From positions 1,674,001-1,738,000 of the forward strand of contig NZ_BQYL01000001.1 of NCBI RefSeq assembly GCF_023706045.1: a stretch of DNA of 64,000 bases, written 5' to 3'. The notes below the pieces were generated by a model that made no database searches, was not told the origin of the DNA, and saw only the letters and a list, made by a program, of their open reading frames with translations. Positions 8,118 through 16,627 of this stretch are shown piece by piece (within the stretch, counting starts at the first letter, position 1; each line of letters opens with the position of its first letter). This DNA comes from Kangiella sp. TOML190 (GTDB taxonomy: Bacteria; Pseudomonadota; Gammaproteobacteria; Enterobacterales; Kangiellaceae). The position numbers and the translations under genes were made by a program.

Positions 8118-9287
8118 ATGTCGCATTCCCCCCGAATTCTTTTTTTCTTATTGTTTTTAATAGCTTTTTTCGTTCTTGTAGGTTGCTCTTCGGACTCTAG
8201 AAGCACCCCTGAAATTGATGATAGTCTTTCCCTAAAGGAGCAACTCCAAATTGTAGTTGATAATGCAGTTGATAGTGGCCTGCCAGGTATTTCACTGCAT
8301 GTTCAACGTGGTAATGAAAACATTAGTGTTGTTGCTGGTGTTATAAATTTAGAAACTGAAGAAGCAGTCACTAGTTCTAGTTTGTTTCACGTTGGCAGTA
8401 CTGGCAAGGCTTTTGTAGCTACTTTGATCCTCCGGTTAGTCGACGCTGATTTTCTGCAGCTAAATGATCCCATCGATAAGTGGCTTGATCCTGCAATGAG
8501 TTCTATGATTGCTAACTCAGACAAGATTACTATAGAAATGTTGTTAGCACACACAAGCGGTATTGAAGATTATTTTGATGTTGAGTTTGCCGCCATCTTT
8601 GGGGCTTCGGCTGGAAAAATTTGGCCGCCGATGGAATTGCTTGAATATATTAATAACACTGAAAATCTGTTTGAGCAAGGAACACAGTTTAGCTACTCTA
8701 ATACAAACTATGTATTACTTGGCGTTGTCGCAGAACGTATTACCGGTTTATCGATTGGAACAGCTTTGCGTCAATGGGTATTCGAGCCAGCGGGACTTGA
8801 AAATACTTTCGGCGTGTTTGAGAATCTAGGTCAACCCTTAACAACGCGTGGATACTTCCCTGCAGATTTACGCGATGCTTTAGGGAATGCTGACTTACCA
8901 ATTATCGGTTCGGCTCTAGATACTACGGTTTTAATTAACTCTGAAGGACTAGGCGATGCGCCCCTCCACTCAAGCCCAAGCGACCTAAACACTTTTATAC
9001 GGACTTTACTCGATACTGACATACTGCTATCCGAAGAACTTAAGGAAAAGATGATCACAGAATCGTTTCCTGGGGTATCAGGATTTGGAGCAGGTTTATT
9101 CATAAAAGATGACGGCAACAGATTAGGGCATGGCGGAAGAGGAATAGGATTATTCGCGGAAATGGATTATATACCCTCGGAGAATATAAGCTTTGCTACC
9201 ACTGTAAATGCTGGATTCGGAGATTATGACACTCTCTATAATGAATATTTATATCAATTGTATTTTGTTCTGGAGAACAGCCAATAG
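8118..9287 (+). CDS. Lipoprotein serine hydrolase (beta-lactamase/D-Ala-D-Ala carboxypeptidase family)
   Basis: The frame opens at 8058, but ATG 8118 is preferred: AGGA sits 8 bases before it and the product then starts with a clean lipoprotein signal (hydrophobic run, lipobox LVGC). The 389-residue protein has the class C beta-lactamase-like motifs: S-T-G-K (Ser94, Lys97) as the SxxK nucleophile motif, YSNTNY as the YxN motif, and HGG near residue 340 as the third motif. Such lipoproteins are usually esterases or peptidases acting in the periplasm, rarely real beta-lactamases. It is followed by a 10-bp hairpin. Confidence 0.88.
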   Translation: MSHSPRILFFLLFLIAFFVLVGCSSDSRSTPEIDDSLSLKEQLQIVVDNAVDSGLPGISLHVQRGNENISVVAGVINLETEEAVTSSSLFHVGSTGKAFVATLILRLVDADFLQLNDPIDKWLDPAMSSMIANSDKITIEMLLAHTSGIEDYFDVEFAAIFGASAGKIWPPMELLEYINNTENLFEQGTQFSYSNTNYVLLGVVAERITGLSIGTALRQWVFEPAGLENTFGVFENLGQPLTTRGYFPADLRDALGNADLPIIGSALDTTVLINSEGLGDAPLHSSPSDLNTFIRTLLDTDILLSEELKEKMITESFPGVSGFGAGLFIKDDGNRLGHGGRGIGLFAEMDYIPSENISFATTVNAGFGDYDTLYNEYLYQLYFVLENSQ

Positions 9288-9310
9288 GTAAATGAACCTC
9301 TCACGCACAT

Positions 9311-9341
9311 AACTCCGCTTTTATATTTAGTAAGCGGAGTT
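9311..9341 (+). terminator. Terminator-like hairpin after the serine hydrolase
   Basis: Arms AACTCCGCTT (9311-9320) and AAGCGGAGTT (9332-9341) pair perfectly over 10 bp with an 11-base loop. The tail CCTTTAG is only weakly T-rich. The hairpin lies 24 bases after the stop codon. Confidence 0.6.
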
Positions 9342-9398
9342 CCTTTAGAAAATATAAAAAACTTCTCATCGGGAAGTTAAACTATTAGGATTAATAAA

Positions 9399-10322
9399 AT
9401 GCAATCACCAATAGATAGAAAATTATTGTCGTCACTGCTCCCTAGATTCCAATTTATAACAATACCAACATTACTTAGCTTTATTTTAATAGCAGAAGCT
9501 AATGCAATAGTTGTTCGGCATGATATTCCACCTGAAAGCTTTATAGTTGAGGAAAGTGATTTTCCGGCAATTTTCCCTTTACACGATGACGGCAATGTTA
9601 AAGATTGTGTTGCAACACTAATTGCGCCCACATGGGCAGTGACAGCTGCACATTGCATATCTGATTTTGATAAAAAACGAATTTCTGAGACACCCCATAT
9701 TGTTAAGCTATTGCAGGATAAGTATGGAATAGTTGATTTTTTTTATCCTAAAGAGTTTCGAGATGATAACAAGGCTGCCAAAAGCATTAGCATTGGTGGT
9801 TTAATTCATATCACTGAATCTGACAATATTAACTATGAATATGATATCGCGCTCCTTAAGTTTTCTAAACCCGTAAAAAATATAAACCCCATTCCGTTAT
9901 ACGAAGGAAAAAAAGAAGTGGGCAAAAAAGTAATATTCTTAGGCTGGGGGGATTATTCGACAGGTGATACTGGTATCAATAGATTTTTTTCATTCAATGA
10001 TAGAAAACTTCGTAGAGTTTCTAATAAAGTTGACGCCGTTAGTGAAACTCAGTTGTATTTCGATTTCGATGATCCTAAATCAACTAATAGTGATGCTTTG
10101 CCATTAGAAGGGATCAGTGGGCCTGGTGACAGCGGAGGACCTGCTTTGCTTAAAACAGCTTCCGGTTATGCGATTTTAGGTATTAGCTCTAGAGGAAATT
10201 ATAGTGACTCTCTAAAGTCTAAACCGTTTAACACTGGTAAGTATGGTTGGTTAGAGTTTTATACTAGGGTATCAGGCTTTTCGAAATGGTTAAATGATAC
10301 AATGTCATCACAAACAGATTAA
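9399..10322 (+). CDS. Secreted trypsin-like (S1) serine protease
   Basis: The 307-residue protein has a hydrophobic signal segment (residues 17-36, ending AEANA) and the complete S1 triad: His85 in WAVTAAHC, Asp149 in YDIALLKF, Ser245 in GPGDSGGPAL. The ATG follows AGGA with an 8-base spacer. It is probably secreted or periplasmic. No C-terminal GlyGly-CTERM anchor is visible, so it is not an obvious substrate of the rhombosortase encoded at 58.8 kb. A two-component pair starts 57 bases downstream on the same strand; a regulatory link is possible but not shown. Confidence 0.92.
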   Translation: MQSPIDRKLLSSLLPRFQFITIPTLLSFILIAEANAIVVRHDIPPESFIVEESDFPAIFPLHDDGNVKDCVATLIAPTWAVTAAHCISDFDKKRISETPHIVKLLQDKYGIVDFFYPKEFRDDNKAAKSISIGGLIHITESDNINYEYDIALLKFSKPVKNINPIPLYEGKKEVGKKVIFLGWGDYSTGDTGINRFFSFNDRKLRRVSNKVDAVSETQLYFDFDDPKSTNSDALPLEGISGPGDSGGPALLKTASGYAILGISSRGNYSDSLKSKPFNTGKYGWLEFYTRVSGFSKWLNDTMSSQTD

Positions 10323-10378
10323 ACTTTAGCTTATAAGTGATTTCTTTATTAGAGCACCATCAAAAATAAGGATAAGTT

Positions 10379-11095
10379 TTGACAAAACAATCCAAGCCGT
10401 CAAGTTCGACTCCACTAAGACTTCTTATCGTAGAGGATGATGTTGCACTTGCTAATTCAATAATCGAATGGTTTGAACTTGACGGCCACAGTTGTGATTA
10501 TGTCGCTGATGGCAAAGCCGCTATTTCTCTTTTATCTCGAGTAGACTTTGATGTAATACTTTTGGACGTGAGCTTACCATATATTGATGGGCTTGAAGTT
10601 GCTCGTCGGTTACGTCAAGTAGGCAATTCGACGCCTATCTTAATGCTTACTGCTCGAGATGCTATTGAAGATCGCGTTACAGGCCTTGATTCAGGAGCAG
10701 ATGACTATGTAGTTAAGCCATTTGCTTTAATTGAAGTATCAGCACGGGTTCGTGTGTTGTCTAAGCGTCGAACAGGTGAAGTACAGCGTTTGTCTATTGG
10801 TTCACTTGAATTACTCCTCGATGAGCATCGTGTTTTTAGAGAAGGGCAAGAAATTGACTTATCCCCTATAGGATGGCGATTGATAGAAACCCTTGCACGC
10901 TCATGTCCTAATTCAGTTGATCGAGAAACTCTAAGCTTTGCAGCATGGCATGATGAGCCGCCAGAGACAAATAATTTAAAAGTGCAAATGTTTAAGCTAC
11001 GCAAGGCAATTGATAAACCGTTTAAGTCGTCAGTAATTGAAACCGTTAAAGGTAGAGGTTATCGTTTGCTTGCAAAAGGTACGCCAAATGATTGA
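10379..11095 (+). CDS. OmpR/PhoB-family response regulator
   Basis: The 238-residue protein has a receiver domain (acidic pair in VEDDVAL, phospho-acceptor Asp63 in VILLDVSLPYIDG, Lys113 in VVKPFA) and a winged-helix DNA-binding domain (residues about 140-233, ending ETVKGRGYRLL). The start is TTG with AAGGA 6 bases upstream. The stop codon overlaps the AAGGAG that serves the histidine kinase gene, so the two are translated as a pair. Target genes are unknown. Confidence 0.93.
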   Translation: MTKQSKPSSSTPLRLLIVEDDVALANSIIEWFELDGHSCDYVADGKAAISLLSRVDFDVILLDVSLPYIDGLEVARRLRQVGNSTPILMLTARDAIEDRVTGLDSGADDYVVKPFALIEVSARVRVLSKRRTGEVQRLSIGSLELLLDEHRVFREGQEIDLSPIGWRLIETLARSCPNSVDRETLSFAAWHDEPPETNNLKVQMFKLRKAIDKPFKSSVIETVKGRGYRLLAKGTPND

Positions 11096-11113
11096 AGGAG
11101 CTATTAATATCTG

Positions 11114-12406
11114 ATGTCTATCGGGAAATTATTGAGACTGGCGCTACTGAGTATAACCTTAATAATGGTTATCGGTTACACTTGGTTAATGGAAGGGAAT
11201 CTAGCTTCGGGAGTGCTATTGAGTTCCGAGATTCGCTTGAATCGCACAGCGGATGCTTGGATAAAAAATAGACCTGACTTTTTACAATACTCTCAACAAG
11301 AAAACCTTAACGATAATAAATCTAAACTCCCAGCTGATGGAACACCTATTGTCTATACTCGTGAGCAGTTTTTACCGGCTACTGTTAAGAAACATTTACC
11401 CGAAAAACTAGTTAATGGACAGTTTACGATTATTGAAACTGACGAACTTGGTTTGCTAAATGTAGGTTATTTACTGCATTTATTTAGAACCTTGCCTAGT
11501 GGTCAAGATTTGCATGTTGTACAACGACTGATGCTCTCAGACTATGAAGTGGAGCGGGTGCAACAGTTTGATGTGTTAATGGATAAACGAGCTTTAATAC
11601 CAGGCGCTTTGTTTGTTTTTACTACTCTGTTTATTATATTTTTGTTTGGACGCCATGTGTCGAAAACAACAACTCGACTTTTAATTTGGTTTGAAAATTT
11701 ATCCATCCAATCGTTACCAGATAAACCGCCCAAGCTATCGCTTTTAGAAATGAATCGGATCGCTGAAGCTAGTCTTGATGCCGTCAAGCGCGAAGCAGAA
11801 GCCGTTGAGCATCGTCATCGATTTTTACGTTTTGCAAGTCATGAGTTACGAACACCCTTGGCTATTGCTTCAGCCAATACAGAACTGCTTTCAAGGCATG
11901 GTGTGGATGTGAAGGGTGTCACTGCTCTTGCTCGACTGGAAGAATCACTAAAAAACATGAGAAGTTTAACAGAAGCACTGCTTTGGCTAGGCCGCGGTGA
12001 AGCCTCCTTACCTGCCCCTGAGCCAGTTGACTTGCTTAGCTTGGTGAGCAGCATTATTGAAGAAAATAGTACCCAGGCAAAAAATAATAATGTGGTAGTC
12101 GAAGTTGTCAAGCCATTGAATAAACCGATAGTACAACCTCGGGTATTACTGATGATTCTTTGTTCAAATTTAATTGATAATGCTATTCGCTACACTCGAG
12201 ATGGTCGAGTAGAGATACGTCTTAGTGAACAAAGTATTGAGATCGAAAATAGAGGTAATCAGCTTGGAGATGGTATAGCAGGTAGTGGACATGGGCTGGG
12301 TTTGCAGCTTGTTGCGTGGGTGGTAGAGCGGGCCAATTGGCAATGGGAACAAGATGGAGGCGAAATGTTCAGGTGTCACCGTATTTGTTTGAGTACGGCG
12401 GATTAG
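11114..12406 (+). CDS. Sensor histidine kinase
   Basis: The 430-residue inner-membrane kinase has a first membrane helix (residues 9-25), a periplasmic sensor of about 130 residues, a second helix (about 160-180), a HisKA domain with His243 in FASHELRTPLA, and a HATPase domain with N box NLIDNAIRYTRDG and G box GSGHGLGLQLV. It follows its response regulator by 18 bases with AAGGAG upstream. The sensor domain has no familiar signature, so the signal is unknown. Confidence 0.92.
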   Translation: MSIGKLLRLALLSITLIMVIGYTWLMEGNLASGVLLSSEIRLNRTADAWIKNRPDFLQYSQQENLNDNKSKLPADGTPIVYTREQFLPATVKKHLPEKLVNGQFTIIETDELGLLNVGYLLHLFRTLPSGQDLHVVQRLMLSDYEVERVQQFDVLMDKRALIPGALFVFTTLFIIFLFGRHVSKTTTRLLIWFENLSIQSLPDKPPKLSLLEMNRIAEASLDAVKREAEAVEHRHRFLRFASHELRTPLAIASANTELLSRHGVDVKGVTALARLEESLKNMRSLTEALLWLGRGEASLPAPEPVDLLSLVSSIIEENSTQAKNNNVVVEVVKPLNKPIVQPRVLLMILCSNLIDNAIRYTRDGRVEIRLSEQSIEIENRGNQLGDGIAGSGHGLGLQLVAWVVERANWQWEQDGGEMFRCHRICLSTAD

Positions 12407-12650
12407 CTATGATCAAAATAAATCTATGAAATAATTAGTCCAAACAGGTGTTTTTAAGATTCAATCAAATTAATTGAAAGCTTGATAAAATAAGGGCTGA
12501 AAGCTTGTTTGTAGGGATTAAAAATGGTTTAATTCGCGCCGAGATTGAGATAGCTATAGATTATTGATTTATCATTTCTTTCTTAATGAACTGTAACTTG
12601 TTGATTTTCAATAAGATTACTTAAATAAAACACACACGAACCGTCACATT

Positions 12651-12720
12651 GGTCGGGGTGCAAATCGTAAGATTTGTCGGCTTAATGGGGTTTGTGGAGG
12701 CTTAACCCGAAATTCGGAGA
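12651..12720 (+). promoter_or_regulatory. Structured 5' leader of rpsB (S2-type autoregulatory leader candidate)
   Basis: The last 75 bases before rpsB fold into compact elements: a 6-bp stem CAAATC/GATTTG closed by a GTAA tetraloop (12661-12676), a GGGTT/AACCC pairing (12688-12692 with 12704-12708) whose loop holds GGAGG, and a small CCGA/TCGG hairpin (12707-12717) that covers the start of the ribosome-binding GGAG. The last two compete for the same bases. In gammaproteobacteria the rpsB leader is known to bind S2 and repress rpsB-tsf translation. The rest of the 320-base gap (12407-12650) is AT-rich with no gene; a weak promoter around 12599-12626 is possible. Confidence 0.5.
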
Positions 12721-12726
12721 AAAATT

Positions 12727-13455
12727 ATGTCTAAAGTTAGTATGCGTGACATGCTACAGGCGGGTGTGCACTTCGGTCACAAAACTCGTTTCTGGAACCC
12801 TCAAATGCGTCCATACATTTTCGGCGCGCGTAACAAGGTTCACATCATCAACTTGGAGCAAACGGTTCCAATGTTCAACGATGCTCTTAACTACTTAGGT
12901 AAAGTGGCGTCGAACAAAGGTAAAATTCTTTTTGTAGGTACTAAGCGTGCCGCTGGTAGCATCGTTAAAGAAGAAGCGACTCGTGCGGGTCAGTTCTTCG
13001 TAGACAAGCGCTGGTTGGGTGGTATGTTGACAAACTACAAAACTATCCGTGGTTCAATTAACCGCTTAAAAGATCTTGAAAAACAGTCTGAAGACGGTAC
13101 TTTCGAGCGTTTGACGAAGAAAGAAGCTTTAATGCGTTCTCGTGAAATGACCAAGTTAGAAGCCTCTATCGGCGGTATCAAGAACATGGGCGGTCTTCCA
13201 GACGTACTATTCGTAGTAGACGCAGACCACGAAAACATCGCCATCGCAGAAGCGAACAAGATGGGTATTCCAGTAGTTGCGGTAGTAGATACCAACACCA
13301 ACCCTAAAGGCGTTGATTACATCATCCCAGGTAACGATGATGCGATCCGCGCGATTCGTTTGTACTGTGGCGCAGTTGCTGACGCTGTTCTTGACGGTAA
13401 GCAGGCGAGCGCGACTACGGCCGACTCAAGCGAAGAGTTCGTAGCTGAAGAATAA
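12727..13455 (+). CDS. rpsB: 30S ribosomal protein S2
   Basis: The 242-residue protein has the normal S2 length and sequence: start [20 protein letters not shown], middle [13 protein letters not shown], and [19 protein letters not shown] near residue 155. S2 binds the 30S head-body junction late in assembly and helps recruit S1. GGAG lies 7 bases before the ATG. It is the first gene of the translation block. A structured 277-base gap separates it from tsf, which is longer than usual. Codon use is strongly biased, as expected for high expression. Confidence 0.98.
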   Translation: MSKVSMRDMLQAGVHFGHKTRFWNPQMRPYIFGARNKVHIINLEQTVPMFNDALNYLGKVASNKGKILFVGTKRAAGSIVKEEATRAGQFFVDKRWLGGMLTNYKTIRGSINRLKDLEKQSEDGTFERLTKKEALMRSREMTKLEASIGGIKNMGGLPDVLFVVDADHENIAIAEANKMGIPVVAVVDTNTNPKGVDYIIPGNDDAIRAIRLYCGAVADAVLDGKQASATTADSSEEFVAEE

Positions 13456-13487
13456 TCGCACTGGCTGCAAAGTCTGATAACTGCGTT

Positions 13488-13549
13488 AGAAGCCTTATTA
13501 AAAATACTCGATTACCAGTTTGGTAACCTCCGTTTTTTAAAAGGCTTCT
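13488..13549 (+). other. Nested hairpin in the rpsB-tsf gap
   Basis: An outer 9-bp stem AGAAGCCTT/AAGGCTTCT (13488-13496 with 13541-13549) encloses a perfect 6-bp hairpin TTACCA-GTT-TGGTAA (13512-13526) and a T6 run. It may act as an attenuator or processing site that lowers tsf relative to rpsB expression. No long T tail follows the outer stem, so it is not a classic terminator. Confidence 0.5.
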
Positions 13550-13674
13550 GCCTTGTTCTAAAACTTTTCGCTCAGCGCGATACCGAACATAGATTTTGCA
13601 GTTGCTTTATTCTTAATGGCGATTTTTAAATAGTACATTACCGTACCAAATTTGAATCTATTGAATTTCTGATG

Positions 13675-13711
13675 AATGGCGCAATATAGGGTTCTATATT
13701 CAATCGCCATT
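13675..13711 (+). other. Two-tier hairpin just upstream of tsf
   Basis: AATGGCG/CGCCATT (13675-13681 with 13705-13711) encloses AATATAG/CTATATT (13683-13689 with 13694-13700) around a GGTT loop. Both stems are perfect 7-mers with a small internal loop. It ends 9 bases before the tsf ribosome-binding GGAG, so it may influence tsf translation or mRNA stability. Confidence 0.5.
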
Positions 13712-13732
13712 GGTCAAACCGGAGAAAATATC

Positions 13733-14599
13733 ATGGCAATTACTGCTGCATTAGTTAAAGAATTACGCGAGCGCACTGGCGCTGGCATGATGGAGTGTAA
13801 AAAAGCTCTAGTTGAAACTAACGGTGACATCGAAGTTGCAATCGACAATATGCGTAAATCTGGCGCTGCTAAGGCTGCTAAGAAAGCGGGTCGTGTTGCG
13901 GCTGAAGGTGTTATCTTGTCGCGCACGGGTAACGGTGCTGGCGTTTTAGTAGAAATCAACTCTGAAACTGACTTCGTTGCGCGTGACGAAAACTTCTTAG
14001 CCTTCGCTAATGGCGTGGCGGATTTAGCGTTAGAAAAAGGTATCAGCGACGTTGAAACTTTAAATGCTACTGAAATGGCATCTGGCGAAACGGTTGAAAC
14101 TGCTCGTGCTAATTTAGTTGCTAAAATCGGCGAGAACATCACTGTACGTCGCGTAACTAAAATTGAAGGCGAAAATCTTGGTGGTTATATCCACGGCGGC
14201 CGTATCGGCGTTTTGGTAAACATGAACGGTGGCTCTGAAGAATTGGCAAAAGACGTTGCGATGCACGTTGCTGCTGCTAACCCACAGTTCAACAAAGCTG
14301 ACGACGTTGATCCTGCGGTAATCGAGAAAGAAAAATCGATTATTCGTGAATTACCAGACATGGCTGGTAAGCCTGAGAACATCGTTGAGAAAATGATCGG
14401 TGGTCGTATCAACAAGTTCATCGGTGAAATCACTTTAGAAGGCCAAGCTTTCGTTAAAGATCCTTCAACTACAGTTGGTAAGCTAGTGAAAGCTGCTGGT
14501 GCTGACGTAGTATCTTACACTCGTTTCGAGGTAGGTGAAGGCATAGAAAAGAAAGAAGAAGATTTTGCTGCAGAAGTAGCAGCTCAAATGGGTGCTTAA
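13733..14599 (+). CDS. tsf: Elongation factor Ts
   Basis: The open frame extends upstream to 13676, but the ATG at 13733, with GGAG 8 bases before it, gives the standard start [26 protein letters not shown]. The product is then 288 residues, normal for EF-Ts. The N-terminal UBA-like domain is followed by the EF-Tu-binding core ([10 protein letters not shown]). EF-Ts exchanges GDP for GTP on EF-Tu. In most gammaproteobacteria pyrH follows directly; here a terminator and a two-gene insert intervene. Confidence 0.98.
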   Translation: MAITAALVKELRERTGAGMMECKKALVETNGDIEVAIDNMRKSGAAKAAKKAGRVAAEGVILSRTGNGAGVLVEINSETDFVARDENFLAFANGVADLALEKGISDVETLNATEMASGETVETARANLVAKIGENITVRRVTKIEGENLGGYIHGGRIGVLVNMNGGSEELAKDVAMHVAAANPQFNKADDVDPAVIEKEKSIIRELPDMAGKPENIVEKMIGGRINKFIGEITLEGQAFVKDPSTTVGKLVKAAGADVVSYTRFEVGEGIEKKEEDFAAEVAAQMGA

Positions 14600-14641
14600 C
14601 TTCTATTAAGAAAACCGTTTGAAGTTCTTCTAGTAAGAGCG

Positions 14642-14680
14642 AAAAGCCGCTTCTCTGATAAAGAGCAGCGGCTTTTTTTG
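14642..14680 (+). terminator. Rho-independent terminator after tsf
   Basis: AAAAGCCGCT (14642-14651) pairs with AGCGGCTTTT (14667-14676), with extra CTCT/AGAG pairing in the loop, and a run of seven T follows. It lies 43 bases after the tsf stop and should separate rpsB-tsf from the downstream insert. Confidence 0.88.
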
Positions 14681-14696
14681 TTTATATACTGTTTTA

Positions 14697-14713
14697 ATAC
14701 ACTCATAGTGTAT
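14697..14713 (+). promoter_or_regulatory. Perfect palindrome abutting the -35 box of the AAA/TOPRIM module
   Basis: ATACACT-CAT-AGTGTAT is a perfect 7-bp inverted repeat with a 3-base spacer. Its last base is the first base of the -35 hexamer of the promoter at 14713-14740, a suitable place for a repressor or activator site. No regulator gene is adjacent. Confidence 0.5.
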
Positions 14714-14740
14714 AGACAAATAATGGAAAAAGGATATAAT
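14713..14740 (+). promoter_or_regulatory. Strong sigma-70-type promoter of the AAA/TOPRIM module
   Basis: TAGACA (14713-14718) and the exact consensus TATAAT (14735-14740) are 16 bases apart. The predicted transcript starts near 14747, about 33 bases before the ATG at 14780. The promoter lies after the tsf terminator, so the inserted pair has its own transcription unit. Confidence 0.7.
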
Positions 14741-14779
14741 AATAGAAGTTAAGCGATTTATTGTCTCAAAAGGCTTTTT

Positions 14780-16033
14780 ATGATAAAAAAATACACCTTT
14801 GAAAACTTCCAATCATATCTTGAAGAGTGTCATGTAGATTTTACGGTTAATAAAAAATCCGCTCATTCTTATTACGATTATGAACTAGAGGATGGCTCAA
14901 AAATTGCTAAAGTGATGGCTGTTTTAGGTGCAAATGGATCTGGAAAATCTAATTTGTTGAAGCCGTTATCATTTTTATCTTGGTTTATACCTAATTCTTT
15001 TGGCAGTTTAGAGCGTAATGAAGGTATACCAATTCTTCCTTATTTATTAAATCAAGAATGCTCAACCAAAATTGAGTTAGAGTTTTTAGTGCCTCGATTC
15101 TCTGACGGAAGTGAGGAAGTTGAGTATAAGTATTTCATTGAGCTTAATGAAAGAATGGTTTTAAATGAATCATTAAAAGTAAAGACATCTAAACTTTATT
15201 CAAATGTTATTTCTCGTACTTATAATGAAAATATAGGTAAATACGATGTAAAAAACAGTGCAGACTATGGCGTGGATTTAAAGAGAACCGTGCTAGAGAA
15301 AGCTCCAGAAAACTGCTCTATTATTTCGTACATACTCACCTTGCTATCAGAGGACGACCTCCTCACGGATAAGACCAATAGCTGTACAGCGTTAGCTGCT
15401 AAATATTTCCAAGCTAATAGTACCAATATCAGAGCTATCGGTAGGAGCCCTTTCCATGAAACTATGGACGATGCAACTGATTTCTATTTAGAACACCCAG
15501 ATTTTTTTGAAAAGATTAAGTCGCTCTTAATGAAATATGATCTTGGTATCTCTGACATTAAATTAGAGCAAAAGATTTTATTAGATAGTCGAACTGGGAA
15601 AGAAACGGAAAAAGTAATCCCTATTTTCTTGCATGAAGTAGATGGTGGATCTTTTGAAATCCCAATCTTTTTAGAATCTAGTGGTACACAAAGTGCATAT
15701 TGTATCTTAGCTATTATTACTGAAACTCTTGCATCAGGCGGCGTTGCTATTCTTGATGAATTTGACAATGACTTGCATCCATTATTAACAATGGAGATTA
15801 TTGAGTTATTTAAAGATGACTCTATAAATATTAATAACTCACAATTATTGTTTAATACTCATACAGTAGAAGTTTTGAAAATGCTCAGAAAGCAGCATTG
15901 CTATCTTGTCGAGAAGAAAGATGGCAAGTCAGAAGCATATCGAGCCGATGAAGTAGAAGGTCTACTAGCAAGGGATAATTTATACGCAAAATACATATCG
16001 GGTGCTTTAGGTGCTGTGCCGGAGTTTGATTAA
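14780..16033 (+). CDS. AAA/ABC-type ATPase of RloA/AbiLi-like family (putative phage defence)
   Basis: The 417-residue ATPase carries Walker A GANGSGKS at residues 50-57, a signature-like ESSGTQ at 299-304, Walker B VAILDEFD at 322-329 and an H-loop NTHT at 359-362. This SMC/ABC-like split arrangement is typical of AAA_15/AAA_21 proteins. The C-terminal YISGALGAVPEFD resembles the end of RloA/AbiLi proteins. Such ATPases pair with a TOPRIM or RloB partner and act as sensors in abortive infection (RloAB, AbiL, PARIS, Gabija logic). The partner gene starts 2 bases downstream. AAAAGG lies 6 bases before the ATG. The region is visibly AT-richer than tsf and pyrH, which suggests transfer. The exact family is uncertain. 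Confidence 0.82.
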   Translation: MIKKYTFENFQSYLEECHVDFTVNKKSAHSYYDYELEDGSKIAKVMAVLGANGSGKSNLLKPLSFLSWFIPNSFGSLERNEGIPILPYLLNQECSTKIELEFLVPRFSDGSEEVEYKYFIELNERMVLNESLKVKTSKLYSNVISRTYNENIGKYDVKNSADYGVDLKRTVLEKAPENCSIISYILTLLSEDDLLTDKTNSCTALAAKYFQANSTNIRAIGRSPFHETMDDATDFYLEHPDFFEKIKSLLMKYDLGISDIKLEQKILLDSRTGKETEKVIPIFLHEVDGGSFEIPIFLESSGTQSAYCILAIITETLASGGVAILDEFDNDLHPLLTMEIIELFKDDSININNSQLLFNTHTVEVLKMLRKQHCYLVEKKDGKSEAYRADEVEGLLARDNLYAKYISGALGAVPEFD

Positions 16034-16035
16034 AA

Positions 16036-16545
16036 ATGGCACGACGAATCAGGCGACCAATAAAAGAAACTTTAGTTATAGTTACTGAAGGGCAAGCTGA
16101 TGCAGCATTTACAAATCATTTAAAATCTATATATGGTGTTGGAAACCCTAAAGTAACTGCTAAATCTGCAGGTGGCAAAGGTCCTAGCAATGTAATAGGA
16201 GATGCTATTGGAACACATAAAAGCTATGGCTGCGACAGAGTGGCTTGCTTGCTAGATACAGATTTAGATTGGCCTGTGACTAAAAGAAAACAAGCACAAC
16301 AGAAAAAAATTCGATTAATTGGATCAACACCGTGTTTAGAAGGTTTGTTATTGAACATTTTGGGTATCGATGTGCCGCAATTAAGTGATGATTGTAAAGC
16401 TATCCTTCATCCTATGCTTGCAGGTAAGCCCACAGATAAAAATAGCTATGCGATATTATTTACAGAAGAAGTTTTAAATTCTGCTAGAGAACGTGTAGAA
16501 AGTTTGGATACGCTAATAAAAATTATTGCAGGTGAATTAAAGTAA
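16036..16545 (+). CDS. Small TOPRIM/RloB-like protein, partner of the ATPase
   Basis: The 169-residue protein has a TOPRIM-like layout: a strand ending in Glu18 (LVIVTEGQADAAF), then an Asp cluster D74/D76/D78 in CLLDTDLDWP, then TPCLEGLLLNIL (Cys100, Glu102), which recalls the NPcFElWlL motif of RloB/AbiLii. Canonical RloB proteins are longer and usually read EGekTE at the first motif, so this is a short, divergent member. The expected role is a metal-dependent nuclease or effector controlled by the ATPase; this is inference from the pairing. It starts with ATG 2 bases after the ATPase stop, so translation is coupled. Confidence 0.72.
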   Translation: MARRIRRPIKETLVIVTEGQADAAFTNHLKSIYGVGNPKVTAKSAGGKGPSNVIGDAIGTHKSYGCDRVACLLDTDLDWPVTKRKQAQQKKIRLIGSTPCLEGLLLNILGIDVPQLSDDCKAILHPMLAGKPTDKNSYAILFTEEVLNSARERVESLDTLIKIIAGELK

Positions 16546-16570
16546 ATGGTAGGCAGTTGTTATTTGAGAA

Positions 16571-16599
16571 TTGCCTGCTTGTCGTTACCAAACTATAAT
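16571..16599 (+). promoter_or_regulatory. Promoter of pyrH
   Basis: TTGCCT (16571-16576) and TATAAT (16594-16599) are 17 bases apart, 29 bases upstream of the pyrH ATG. The -35 box overlaps the right arm of a GGCAGTT/AATTGCC hairpin (16551-16574) that follows the TOPRIM gene. Confidence 0.6.
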
Positions 16600-16627
16600 C
16601 CCTACAATCAAATTATAAGGAGTCATC

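Noticed and set aside
14780-16545. Firm label as PARIS or Gabija
   Set aside because: Gabija has TOPRIM fused to the ATPase plus a UvrD-like partner, and the PARIS effector is a longer DUF4435 protein; the motifs fit RloB/AbiLii better but not fully.
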